Both the position numbers and the translations under genes were made by a program. This document shows positions 45,961 to 54,827 of a stretch of 64,000 nt of DNA, in pieces (the first letter of the stretch is position 1; every line of letters starts with the position of its first letter). This stretch comes from Sphingomonas sp. TDK1 (GTDB lineage: Bacteria > Pseudomonadota > Alphaproteobacteria > Sphingomonadales > Sphingomonadaceae), in NCBI RefSeq assembly GCF_001650735.1, contig NZ_LXVY01000034.1, positions 434,001-498,000 on the forward strand. The letters are read 5' to 3'. The notes under the pieces were generated by a model. The model searched no databases and had not been told where the DNA came from. It worked only from the letters and a program-made list of their open reading frames with translations.

Positions 45961-48177
45961 ATGAAACGACGTACCCTGGCGCTGGCCGCACCGCTGCTGG
46001 CCCTTGCCGCAACCACCGCCATCACCGCACCCGCCCAGGCGCAACAGGCATCGCGCCCCTCGACCAACGCCAAGCTTTCCCCCGATGCGCGCGCCAAGGC
46101 CATCCTCGCGCAGATGACCGAGGACGAGAAGCTGACGCTGGTCTTCGGCCTTTTCGGCACCGACTTTGCGCCCAAGAACTTCAAGACGCCCGCAGAAGCG
46201 CGGCCGGGTTCAGCGGGCTACATCCCCGCCATCCCGCGTCTCGGTATTCCGGCCCAGTGGCAGACCGATGCCGGCGTCGGCGTGGCGACCCAGGGCAGCG
46301 CCGTGAACAAGCGCGGTCGCACCTCGCTTCCTTCCGGGATCGCCACTGCCGCTACCTGGGATCCGGGCCTCGCCTATAAGGGCGGGGCGATGATCGGTGC
46401 GGAGGCACGCGCCTCCGGCTTCAACGTCATGCTCGCTGGCGGCGTGAACCTGCTCCGCGAGCCGCGCAATGGCCGAAACTTTGAATATGGCGGCGAGGAT
46501 CCGCTCCTCGCCGGAACGATGGTCGGTGCGCAGATCGCCGGCATCCAGTCGAACCACATCATCTCCACCGTGAAGCATTATGCGATCAACGATCAGGAGA
46601 CCGATCGCAACAAGATGAACGCGGTGCTGGATCGCACCGCCGCGCGGATGAGCGACTTGCTCGCCTTCAACATCGCGATCGAGAAATCGGATCCGGGTTC
46701 GGTGATGTGCAGCTACAACAAGGTCGACGGGCTCTGGGCCTGCGAACAGCCCTGGCTGCTCACCGACGTTCTGCGCCGCGACTGGGGCTGGAAGGGCTTC
46801 GTGATGTCGGATTGGGGCGCGACCCACTCCACCGTCGCCGCCGCCAATGCAGGTCTCGAGCAGCAGTCCGGGTGGCCGTTCGATGAGCAGCCCTATTTCC
46901 GCGAACCGCTCAAGGCAGCCGTCGCCAAGGGCGACGTGACCAAGGCGCGCCTCGACGAGATGGCGCATCGCATCCTCCGCTCGATGTTCGCGCACGGGCT
47001 GTTCGATCATCCGATCACCGCGGCACCGCTCGATCTCGCGCCGGCGATGCTGAAGGCACATGCCGACGTGACCCGCGCCGATGCGGAGGCCGCCATCGTC
47101 CTCCTCCAGAACAAGGGCGACGTGCTGCCGCTGCTAGGCAGCGCCAAGCGCATCGTCGTGATCGGTGGGCATGCCGACAAGGGCGTGCTGGCCGGTGGCG
47201 GTTCTTCGCTGGTCTACCCGGTCGGCGGCAATGCGATGCCCGCGCTCGAGCCGAAGATCTGGCCGGGCCCGGTCATGTACCATCCGTCTTCGCCGCTGGA
47301 GGCGCTGCGCCGGCAGCTGCCGGGCGCGCAGATCAGCTATGTCGACGGCACCGACGCAGCAGCGGCCGCAGCGGCGGCCAAGCAGGCCGATGTTGCGCTG
47401 GTCTTCGCTACCCAGTGGACCGGGGAGTCGTTCGACGTCTCGCTTGCCCTTCCCGACAATCAGGATGCCCTGATCGAGGCGGTCGCGGGCGCCAACGCCA
47501 AGACGGTGGTGGTGCTGGAAAGCGGCGGCCCCGTGCTCACGCCGTGGGCGGACAAGACCGCGGCGATCCTGGCAGCCTGGTACCCCGGCACCGCGGGCGG
47601 CGAGGCGATCGCCAACGTGCTGACCGGCAAGGTGAACCCCTCGGGCCACCTGCCCGCCAGCTTCCCGCGCAGCGTCTCGCAGCTGCCCAAGCCTAGCGCC
47701 CCCAACGACGGCGAGACGCGCTACACCGAAGGCGCGGCGGTGGGCTATAAATGGTACGACGCAAAGGGCGACAAGCCGCAATTCGCGTTCGGTCATGGCC
47801 TGTCCTACACGCGCTTCGCCTATTCGGGCCTGAAGGCCGCGGCACCGAAGGGCCAGGTGACCGTCAGCTTTACACTCCGCAACACCGGCACCCGTGCGGG
47901 CGCGGACGTGGCGCAGGTCTATGTCTCGGGCGCAGGCTGGGAAGCGCCGAAGCGGCTGGGCGCGTTCCAGAAAATCGCGCTGGCGCCGGGCGCATCCAAG
48001 ACGGTCTCCGTCACCGTCGATCCGCGTCTGCTGGCCATGTTCGACGGTGCTTCGAACCAGTGGAAGATCGCTGGAGGCAGCTACAAGGTGCTGCTCGGCC
48101 AATCCTCGGAAGACATTGTCGCAACTACCACCGTCAACGTGCCCGCACGCACGTTACCGGTAAGCTGGCACCCCTGA
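45961..48177 (+). CDS. GH3-family beta-glucosidase, exported
   Basis: A 738-residue glycoside hydrolase. A signal peptide (1-28, cleavage after AQA) is preceded by a strong GGGAGGAGAGG site. The GH3 N-terminal barrel contains the nucleophile Asp284 in VMSDWGATHS and the KHYAINDQETDR substrate segment; a C-terminal sandwich domain and a fibronectin type III-like module (about 635-705) follow. It should release glucose or similar sugars from beta-linked oligosaccharides in the periplasm. It is a lone gene with no transporter or other hydrolase next to it. Confidence 0.94.
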   Translation: MKRRTLALAAPLLALAATTAITAPAQAQQASRPSTNAKLSPDARAKAILAQMTEDEKLTLVFGLFGTDFAPKNFKTPAEARPGSAGYIPAIPRLGIPAQWQTDAGVGVATQGSAVNKRGRTSLPSGIATAATWDPGLAYKGGAMIGAEARASGFNVMLAGGVNLLREPRNGRNFEYGGEDPLLAGTMVGAQIAGIQSNHIISTVKHYAINDQETDRNKMNAVLDRTAARMSDLLAFNIAIEKSDPGSVMCSYNKVDGLWACEQPWLLTDVLRRDWGWKGFVMSDWGATHSTVAAANAGLEQQSGWPFDEQPYFREPLKAAVAKGDVTKARLDEMAHRILRSMFAHGLFDHPITAAPLDLAPAMLKAHADVTRADAEAAIVLLQNKGDVLPLLGSAKRIVVIGGHADKGVLAGGGSSLVYPVGGNAMPALEPKIWPGPVMYHPSSPLEALRRQLPGAQISYVDGTDAAAAAAAAKQADVALVFATQWTGESFDVSLALPDNQDALIEAVAGANAKTVVVLESGGPVLTPWADKTAAILAAWYPGTAGGEAIANVLTGKVNPSGHLPASFPRSVSQLPKPSAPNDGETRYTEGAAVGYKWYDAKGDKPQFAFGHGLSYTRFAYSGLKAAAPKGQVTVSFTLRNTGTRAGADVAQVYVSGAGWEAPKRLGAFQKIALAPGASKTVSVTVDPRLLAMFDGASNQWKIAGGSYKVLLGQSSEDIVATTTVNVPARTLPVSWHP

Positions 48178-48186
48178 TCGGCATCT

Positions 48187-48214
48187 CCCGCGCGTCCTGC
48201 GAAGGACGTGCGGG
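48187..48214. terminator. Hairpin between the convergent GH3 and oxidoreductase genes
   Basis: A 12-bp stem (one G-U pair) around a GCGA tetraloop lies 9 bases past the GH3 stop and 8 before the end of the convergent gene. It lacks a T tract on either side, so it may only stabilise 3' ends. Confidence 0.5.
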
Positions 48215-48222
48215 GGCGCCCT

Positions 48223-49242
48223 TCAGGCAACGGGGATGCGCCGTCCTTCTTGTGCGCTGCGCTTGGCGAGCTCGATCAGTTTGAGCCCGCCAAGCGCATC
48301 TTCTGCAGCCACCGGCGACGGCGTTCCGTCCCGGATCGCCGCTGCAACGCCCGCATAAAACCGCCGGTAATCGCCGCGTTCGGACGTGATAATCTCGCTC
48401 AAGCCGTCCGGCATCGTCAGCTTGCCGTACTGCGCCGGATCTTCGAGCCCATGGTTCGGATCGCGTACCGATCCACCGGCACGCATCGCAGCTTCCTGCG
48501 GATCCAGCCCGTATTTGACGAAGCTGCCGCGGCGCCCGTGCAGCGCGAAGCGAGGACGCGCCGCCGCGATCATTCGCGAGCTCGCCAGCACGACCCGCCG
48601 CACGCCGTAGAACAGCGTCAGGTTGAAATAGTCGTCGACCAGGCTGTTACCCCGCTGGCTCGCGACATCGCCCTGCACGGCCTCTGGCATCCCGAATAGC
48701 ACCAATGCCTGGTCGATCATGTGCGGACCTAGGTCGAGCAGTTGCCCCGCCCCCTCGGCTTCCTTCCAAGCCTGAGACAATTCCGGCCGGAAGCGATCCC
48801 AATACGCTTCGAACAGCAGGATTTCGCCGAGGCGGTCGCTCTCGACCAACGACTGGACGGCGAGAAAATCGCTGTCCCAGCGCCGATTGTGGAACGGCAC
48901 CAGCATGCGCCCCTGCGCTTTGGCGAGCGCGATCAGCACCTCTGCCTGCGCGACGCTGGGCGTGAGCGGCTTGTCGATGACGACATGCTTGCTCGCGTTG
49001 AGCGCCGCCTCCGCCAGCGGGAAGTGCGTCGGGTTGGGCGTGGAAATCACCACCAGGTCGACATCGGGATCGGCGATCACCGCGTCCGGCGACACCGCGC
49101 GTACACCAGGATAGGCAGCCTGTACCGCATCGGCGCGGGAAGTGCCCACCGCCGCCAACACAAGGCCGTCCACCGCTTCGATCAGCGGTGCGTGGAAGGC
49201 GGTACCGCCAAGGCCGAAGCCGATCAGGCCGGTGCGGATCAT
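48223..49242 (-). CDS. Gfo/Idh/MocA-family oxidoreductase
   Basis: A 339-residue NAD(P)-dependent oxidoreductase. The Rossmann motif GFGLGGTAFH is at residues 8-17 and the EKP-like cofactor/catalytic block reads IDKPLTPS near 94-101. The C-terminal alpha/beta domain follows, with PFHNRRWDSDF near 117, as in the YvaA/YdgJ subgroup acting on inositols or sugar derivatives. The substrate is not determinable. It is convergent with the GH3 gene, so a shared carbohydrate pathway is possible but unproven. Confidence 0.9.
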   Translation of the reverse strand: MIRTGLIGFGLGGTAFHAPLIEAVDGLVLAAVGTSRADAVQAAYPGVRAVSPDAVIADPDVDLVVISTPNPTHFPLAEAALNASKHVVIDKPLTPSVAQAEVLIALAKAQGRMLVPFHNRRWDSDFLAVQSLVESDRLGEILLFEAYWDRFRPELSQAWKEAEGAGQLLDLGPHMIDQALVLFGMPEAVQGDVASQRGNSLVDDYFNLTLFYGVRRVVLASSRMIAAARPRFALHGRRGSFVKYGLDPQEAAMRAGGSVRDPNHGLEDPAQYGKLTMPDGLSEIITSERGDYRRFYAGVAAAIRDGTPSPVAAEDALGGLKLIELAKRSAQEGRRIPVA

Positions 49243-49325
49243 GTAATTCTCCCGTTGCCGTGGGGCAGCGGCCTAGCGGGAACCGTTCGGCATTCCAAGC
49301 AAGGTGCGGCGGACGGCCGTCCGCG

Positions 49326-49838
49326 CTAGTCGCGACTGTCCACCGCGCCGATATGCTCCGCCACGGCCTCCGCCAACCGCCGCATCTGCGCACGCTGCCG
49401 GAACGATGCGGGGCCATGCGGGCGCTGGTCCAGCCCGCAAAGCGCCCCGACGGGAAACGCGCCGTTCCGAACCACGACGCCGGTGTAATAGCGGGCGCGC
49501 GGCCCTCCAGTGACGAGGGGATTCGCCGAGAAACGGGGATCGAGCCGCAAGTCCGGCACGCTCATCATCCCGTCCGCGGCTGCGATCGTGTGCGCGCAAA
49601 AGGCGATTGCGCGCGGCAGCACCACGGGCTCCACGCCGAGGGCGCCGACCATCCGCTGGATCTCGCCATCGGTTACGGTGAGCATGGCGATCGGTGTGCA
49701 CAGCACCCGACGCACCTCCTCCAGCAATTCGCGCAGGACCGGATCGTCCGGGGCGATCGGCGGCAGTGCCTCCACCGCGCGCTGGCGCTCGGCTTCGCCC
49801 TCGGGACGAAAGGCGGCCGAGAAGAAATGCAGGCTCAT
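49326..49838 (-). CDS. GAF-domain protein
   Basis: A 170-residue stand-alone GAF domain: LLEEVRRVLCTPIAMLTV, then FCAHTI and VPDLRLDPRFSANPLV, and GALCGLDQRP, the usual bacterial GAF layout. It has no output domain of its own. Its start overlaps the stop of the diguanylate cyclase gene upstream by ATGA, so it may sense a ligand or redox state for that enzyme; this is inference. Confidence 0.85.
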   Translation of the reverse strand: MSLHFFSAAFRPEGEAERQRAVEALPPIAPDDPVLRELLEEVRRVLCTPIAMLTVTDGEIQRMVGALGVEPVVLPRAIAFCAHTIAAADGMMSVPDLRLDPRFSANPLVTGGPRARYYTGVVVRNGAFPVGALCGLDQRPHGPASFRQRAQMRRLAEAVAEHIGAVDSRD

Positions 49839-50770
49839 GCCGCCCGCCGCATCTGAACCGGCGTGTCGAATGCGATCCGGATCGCATTCTTGCCGTTACG
49901 CTTCACTTCAAGCATCGCTTCATCCGCCAGTGCAATCAATCGTTCGGTGTCATCCCCCGCCGCAGCGTCAATCACCACCGCCCCCATGCTGCAGGTGACG
50001 GCGTAGCCGGTCGCCCGCAGCGCGTCGCTGAGGCGGGCATGGAGGCTCTCCGCCACCTGCTCTGGTGCAGCCTCCCGCTCGATCGCCAGACAGGCGCAGA
50101 ATTCGTCCCCGCCCAACCGCGCGAACAGGTCGTCGGCACGCATCCGCGCGCGTGCCTCGTCGGCAAAGCAGCGGAGCACATCGTCGCCAGCGGCATGGCC
50201 ATAGCGGTCATTCACTGCCTTGAACCCGTCCAGGTCCATGTAGAGCAGCAACAGCGTGGCCCCACGTCGCCGTCCAATTCGCGCGACGCGTTCGATCTGG
50301 CTGCGAAAGGCGCCTCCGTTCAGCGAACGGGTCAGATAGTCGGTCGAGGCGCGCCAGCGCTCGCTATCGATCGAATGGCGCAGGGTAGCGACCATCAGCA
50401 CGATCATGATCGCCGCCGCGGCGCGCGTCGCGGTGTTCCAGATCGCCACGGTGGTCGAAAGCCCGCTTTGGTCTACCGCGGGAATATAGCCGAAACCGTT
50501 CATGGCCGAGCTGATCGCCACGCTGAACAGCACCACGCCGATGCCAGCGCGCTCACGGAGAGTCCAGGCCGCGAAACAGTCGACGAACAGATAGCCGATC
50601 GTCAGCGACATCATCGGCCCGGTGAGCCAGTCCAGCAGCGTCACCAGCAACAGCCCCGCGCCGACACCGAGCCAAGCTTGGCGCGGATGTAGCTGCGTCG
50701 TCCATCGGAAACTGCGCATCATAGCCTTGATCAAGGCCGATTGCGGCGGCGGTGCATTCACGCGATCCAC
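49835..50770 (-). CDS. Membrane diguanylate cyclase (GGDEF)
   Basis: A protein of about 311 residues with four to five N-terminal membrane helices (about 30-135) and a GGDEF domain. The active-site motif GGDEF is intact in ARLGGDEFCAC, and YMDLDGFKAVND gives the metal and base-binding residues, so it should make cyclic di-GMP. I see no RxxD inhibitory site directly before GGDEF. The start is GTG at 50770 or, with better ribosome-site spacing to GGGGGA, GTG at 50761. A PilZ protein encoded 7 kb away is a possible receptor. Confidence 0.92.
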   Translation of the reverse strand: MDRVNAPPPQSALIKAMMRSFRWTTQLHPRQAWLGVGAGLLLVTLLDWLTGPMMSLTIGYLFVDCFAAWTLRERAGIGVVLFSVAISSAMNGFGYIPAVDQSGLSTTVAIWNTATRAAAAIMIVLMVATLRHSIDSERWRASTDYLTRSLNGGAFRSQIERVARIGRRRGATLLLLYMDLDGFKAVNDRYGHAAGDDVLRCFADEARARMRADDLFARLGGDEFCACLAIEREAAPEQVAESLHARLSDALRATGYAVTCSMGAVVIDAAAGDDTERLIALADEAMLEVKRNGKNAIRIAFDTPVQMRRAA

Positions 50771-50867
50771 TCCCCCAAGGCTTGGATACTCTTTGGAGCC
50801 CAGTAGCTTAACGCGCCCAAAACATATGAATTGCCAAGCTGCTGCTCCGTAAAACTACCAAATGCGA

Positions 50868-52271
50868 TCAGTTGACGGCGGCGACCAGCTGTAGCGCCGC
50901 GTCGATCGCAGCGACAGCGCCCGCGCCGCGCGGCGCATCGTTAGCGAAAATTGCGAATGTCAGCATAGCGCCGCTGGCCGTCCGCACATAGCCCGCCAGG
51001 GCGTGCACGCCCGCCAGCGTTCCCGTCTTTGCGAGCACGTGTCCCGCCAGGGGTGTGTTACGGAACCGACGGGCGAGCGTGCCATCGACGCCGCCAATCG
51101 GCAGGGTGTCCCGCCAGGCCGCGCCCCATGGCTGGCCTGACGCCCAGCGGAGAAACTGAACCATCGCGCGCGGCGTGACCCGGTCATAGGTCGACATGCC
51201 CGAACCATCGGCGAACTCCCTGCTCCAGGCGGCGACCCCTGCTCGATCCAGCATCTCCGCCACGCGCTTCACGCCCTCCTCCGCCGAGCCGTCACCGATG
51301 CGTCGCAGCAACAACTCCGCTTCCAGATTATCGCTGGTCTTGTTGGTATGTCGCAGGGTCTCGATCAAAGGCGGCGGGGTGGCGCGGCAGATCAGCGTGC
51401 CGTGCGGCACCGGGGGCGGCGCCGCACCCGTCACGCGGTGGCGGGACCGATAGCGTCCAGCTACTCGGACGCCCCGAGCTTCCAGCAACTGCTTCAGGCG
51501 CCATGCCGCGAACAGCGCAGGGTCATCCACGCCAATTTCTGTGTGCACCGTCCCGCCTTCGGCACGCAGACTGCCGGTAAGGTGCAGCACCGAGTCGAAC
51601 GGCATCCTGTCGACCGTGACAATATCCGTCGCCCCCGACCGGACCTCGACATGATGATCCACGGTGAAGAAGGGCGGCGCTTCGACACGGACCAACTTGT
51701 CACCGCCGGCGGACGAGACATGGATTGTCGCAAGATTGCCGTCCAAGCTGAGCGCGGATACGGCCGCACCCGATCGCGTGCCCATATTGTTCCAGCTCAT
51801 ACCCGAAATCCAGCGAGCTTCCACGAACGCCGAGTCGTCGCCGATCACGTCCCGCACGCGCTTCGTCCGCGCTGCGACGGCGTCGGCGAGCGTCGCAAGG
51901 CAATCGACGATGCAGTCGTCGGCGCTCGAAAGCCGACCGTCGCCATGACCTTCAAGGATGACATCGTCGCCATCGAGGCGGACGGCCGTTCCCGCAGTCA
52001 AATCCGGTCCGTCGGTCGACAGCGCCGAAAGCGCTGCGGCCGTGGTCAGCAATTTGGCGGTGGATGCCGGCTGGAAACGCTGATCTGGCGCGATGGAGAC
52101 GATCTCCCGGCCGTCCGCATCGAGCACCAGCATGCCGAAGCGGACGCCGGGGCCCGCAGCGGCCAGTCGGGCCTCCACCTGCGCTCGCAGAGTCGATTGT
52201 GCGGCGGCGGGAACGGTAAAGGCCAACAGCGGGAGAAGCGCAGCACAGCGCAGAAGCGAGAGGCGTTGCAT
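50868..52271 (-). CDS. dacB: D-alanyl-D-alanine carboxypeptidase/endopeptidase (PBP4, S13)
   Basis: A 467-residue penicillin-binding protein with a signal peptide (1-24). S13 motifs: SxxK in the STAKLLTTA segment near residue 61, the SGMS segment (SxN-like site) near 360, and KTG in LAKTGTLAG near 416. The large insertion between the first two motifs is typical of PBP4. It trims or cleaves peptide cross-links in the periplasm. It is divergent from the UxaA-family gene. Confidence 0.94.
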   Translation of the reverse strand: MQRLSLLRCAALLPLLAFTVPAAAQSTLRAQVEARLAAAGPGVRFGMLVLDADGREIVSIAPDQRFQPASTAKLLTTAAALSALSTDGPDLTAGTAVRLDGDDVILEGHGDGRLSSADDCIVDCLATLADAVAARTKRVRDVIGDDSAFVEARWISGMSWNNMGTRSGAAVSALSLDGNLATIHVSSAGGDKLVRVEAPPFFTVDHHVEVRSGATDIVTVDRMPFDSVLHLTGSLRAEGGTVHTEIGVDDPALFAAWRLKQLLEARGVRVAGRYRSRHRVTGAAPPPVPHGTLICRATPPPLIETLRHTNKTSDNLEAELLLRRIGDGSAEEGVKRVAEMLDRAGVAAWSREFADGSGMSTYDRVTPRAMVQFLRWASGQPWGAAWRDTLPIGGVDGTLARRFRNTPLAGHVLAKTGTLAGVHALAGYVRTASGAMLTFAIFANDAPRGAGAVAAIDAALQLVAAVN

Positions 52272-52367
52272 CGCAGCATCCTATGCCCGCCCGAAGCCGC
52301 ACGAAAGCCATTCTCTTCGTGCGCAAAGAAGGTTTCGTCCATGCGCCCGTCGCCTATATCGGTGCGC

Positions 52368-53828
52368 ATGCATCCCGCGCTATTCCAGATCGATCCCCGC
52401 GACCCCGTCGCCACCGCCCTTCGTGACGTCGTTGCCGGTGAAACCGCATCCGGCATTACCGTTTGTCAGGACATTCCCAAGGGCCACAAGGTAGCCTTGC
52501 GGCCGATCGCGGCAGGCGAACCGGTCCACAAGTTCGGTTTCCCCATCGGACGGGCGACCCGGGCGATCGAAGCGGGCGAACATGTACACACCCATAATGT
52601 CCAGACCGCCCTGCAGACGAGCGGCACCTATGCCTATAACCCGGCATTCGAGGCCGGCCCCGCCGCGGAGGGGCCGGGCTTCCTTGGCTACCAGCGTGCC
52701 GATGGTCGGGTTGGCACCCGCAACGAAATCTGGATCCTGCCCACGGTAGGCTGTGTGGGCCGCACCGCCGAAAAGATCGCGGAACGTGCCGCTGCCAAGT
52801 TTGCCGGACGGGTCGATGGGATCCATGCCTTTGCCCATCCCTTCGGCTGCTCCCAACTGGGCGACGACTTGGAAGGCACGCGCGCCATCCTGACCGCGCT
52901 TGCGAGCCACCCCAATGCGGGAGGCGTGCTCCTCGTAGGTTTAGGATGCGAATCCAACCAGATGAGCACGATGCTGCACGGGATTTCTCAACCAAATCTG
53001 CGCACCATTGGGGCCCAGGCCGCGGGGGATGAGGTCGAGGAAGGAATTGGCCTAGTTGAAGAGCTTATCGTTCAAGCTGAACAGTGTGTGAGAACAGCGC
53101 AGACAATCGACAAGCTTGTTGTCGGGGTGAAGTGCGGAGGTTCAGACGGATTCTCCGGATTGACCGCCAACCCGTTGGTCGGCCGCATGAGCGATGCAAT
53201 AACCGCAAGCGGCGGCACGGCCATCCTCACGGAAATCCCTGAGATATTCGGGGCGGAGCAGTTGCTGATGGCGCGCGCCGAAAACAGCGATGTCTTCGAA
53301 CGCATCGTTACGCTGGTGAACGGCTTCAAGGCCTATTTCACCCGACATGGCGAGCCGGTGTCCGAGAACCCCTCGCCCGGCAACATCGCGGGCGGCATTA
53401 CCACACTGGAGGAAAAATCGCTCGGCGCGGTGCAGAAGGCGGGCCATGCGACTGTTACCGACGTCCTCGAATATGGCGGCCATGTATCCCGTCGCGGCCT
53501 CGCCTTGCTGGAAGCACCCGGCAATGACGCGGTGTCGAGCACTGCGCTCGCCGCCGCGGGTGCCACGGTCATTCTGTTCACCACAGGGCGCGGCACGCCC
53601 CTCGGCTTCCCGGTCCCTACGGTGAAGATTGCATCGAACAGCGATCTTGCCTCTCGTAAGTCCGGCTGGATCGATTTTGACGCGGGTAAGGTGCTGTCAA
53701 ACGGCCTCGCCGCCACGGCAGATGCACTGCTTGCCCGGATTGTCGCAATTGCATCGGGCGAGTCGACCGCCGCCGAGCGCAACGGCGAACGCGAAATCGC
53801 CATCTGGAAACGTGGCGTCACGCTTTGA
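52368..53828 (+). CDS. UxaA-family dehydratase (altronate/galactarate type)
   Basis: About 486 residues: an N-terminal SAF domain (1-90), then the large UxaA/GarD domain with GYQRADGRVGTRNE and VGCVGRTAEK near 105-130 and VKCGGSDGFSG near 260. The family dehydrates altronate or galactarate; the exact sugar acid is not fixed here and no hexuronate genes are adjacent. ATG 52368 fits the family N-terminus; ATG 52341 has a somewhat better ribosome site. From about 52936 to 53160 the codons shift to AT-ending and rare types (TTA, AGA, GGA) unlike the rest of the gene. Confidence 0.88.
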   Translation: MHPALFQIDPRDPVATALRDVVAGETASGITVCQDIPKGHKVALRPIAAGEPVHKFGFPIGRATRAIEAGEHVHTHNVQTALQTSGTYAYNPAFEAGPAAEGPGFLGYQRADGRVGTRNEIWILPTVGCVGRTAEKIAERAAAKFAGRVDGIHAFAHPFGCSQLGDDLEGTRAILTALASHPNAGGVLLVGLGCESNQMSTMLHGISQPNLRTIGAQAAGDEVEEGIGLVEELIVQAEQCVRTAQTIDKLVVGVKCGGSDGFSGLTANPLVGRMSDAITASGGTAILTEIPEIFGAEQLLMARAENSDVFERIVTLVNGFKAYFTRHGEPVSENPSPGNIAGGITTLEEKSLGAVQKAGHATVTDVLEYGGHVSRRGLALLEAPGNDAVSSTALAAAGATVILFTTGRGTPLGFPVPTVKIASNSDLASRKSGWIDFDAGKVLSNGLAATADALLARIVAIASGESTAAERNGEREIAIWKRGVTL

Positions 53829-53954
53829 TGCGCGCTTTGTTCCACGCAGATGCGGTAAATGATTGCCGCACTGCGGTGGTCCGCATTTCCCCTGGATTGA
53901 TGCTGCAAGCTGAAAGGGTTAGCCGTTGAACCGGGCAGAGATCGGGTGGATGGA

Positions 53955-54185
53955 ATGGCTGAATTCTTCGTATTTGTCTACGCAATGGCCTCCGGCTTCG
54001 TGCTGCTGACGATGCAGCGCAACCGGCGTGAGCAGCGCACCGACGCACCGATCGTGACGCTGGTGGGCTGGGGACTGTTCTCGCTCTCCTCCACCCTCGC
54101 CCTGCTGCTGGGTGCCGTCGCCCTGGCGCTGGCGCTTGGCATGAACATGCCGCTGCCCGCCGGGTTCGAGAGCTTCGCGCTCTAA
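53955..54185 (+). CDS. Small two-helix membrane protein, unknown
   Basis: A 76-residue protein from MAEFFVFVYA (GTG three codons earlier is an alternative). Two hydrophobic segments (about 3-20 and 36-62) are joined by a charged loop NRREQRTD. No family recognised. It ends 5 bases before the gamma-carbonic anhydrase gene, so the two are probably co-transcribed. Confidence 0.65.
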   Translation: MAEFFVFVYAMASGFVLLTMQRNRREQRTDAPIVTLVGWGLFSLSSTLALLLGAVALALALGMNMPLPAGFESFAL

Positions 54186-54190
54186 CCGCG

Positions 54191-54715
54191 GTGCCGCTCT
54201 ACGCCTTCGGGGGCAAGGTGCCGCGTGTCGCGCCCGATGCCTGGATCGCGCCCAGCGCCGAGCTGATCGCCGATGTGCATGTCGGCAGCGCCGCCAGCAT
54301 CTGGTTCGGCGCCGTCGTGCGCGCGGACAATACGCCGATCCTGATCGGGGCGCGTAGCAACATCCAGGAGGGCGCCCTGCTCCATTCGGACCCGGGTGCC
54401 CCGTTGACGATTGGCGAGGAGGTGACGGTCGGCCACCATGCCGTGCTGCACGGCTGCACCATCGGTGACGGCAGCCTGATCGGCATGGGCGCCATCATCC
54501 TCAATCGCGCGATAATCGGCCCCGAATGCTTGATAGGCGCTGGTGCGCTGGTCACCGAAGGCAAGCAATTCCCGGCGGGCCATCTGATTGTCGGCAGCCC
54601 GGCGCGCGCCGTTCGCCCGCTCGAGGACTCGCAGCGGGCCATGCTGCGGGCCAGCGCCGCACTGTACGCCTCCAAACAGCGTGAATATGCCGCCGGGCTT
54701 GTCCGAATCGACTGA
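54191..54715 (+). CDS. Gamma-class carbonic anhydrase-like hexapeptide-repeat protein
   Basis: A 174-residue left-handed beta-helix protein with GTG start. Zinc-ligand histidines His65 (ALLHSD), His82 and His87 (GHHAVLHGC) match the Cam/YrdA pattern. Family members are often of uncertain activity, so metal binding is well supported but carbonic anhydrase activity is not. A beta-class enzyme is also encoded in the window at 11.9 kb. Confidence 0.92.
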   Translation: MPLYAFGGKVPRVAPDAWIAPSAELIADVHVGSAASIWFGAVVRADNTPILIGARSNIQEGALLHSDPGAPLTIGEEVTVGHHAVLHGCTIGDGSLIGMGAIILNRAIIGPECLIGAGALVTEGKQFPAGHLIVGSPARAVRPLEDSQRAMLRASAALYASKQREYAAGLVRID

Positions 54716-54827
54716 TTCGCGCGCTTTCGTCCAGCGGCCGCTCGCCAGTGCCCCACCGCGCGAACCGTTGCCGTAGCGTCGCCGGGCACTGCCTAGACAG
54801 GCCGATCGGCTGCGGTATCACTTTGTC

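Noticed and set aside
49309-49324. 16-base palindrome GCGGACGGCCGTCCGC next to the end of the GAF gene
   Set aside because: No loop, no T tract and very GC-rich; not a convincing terminator or operator.
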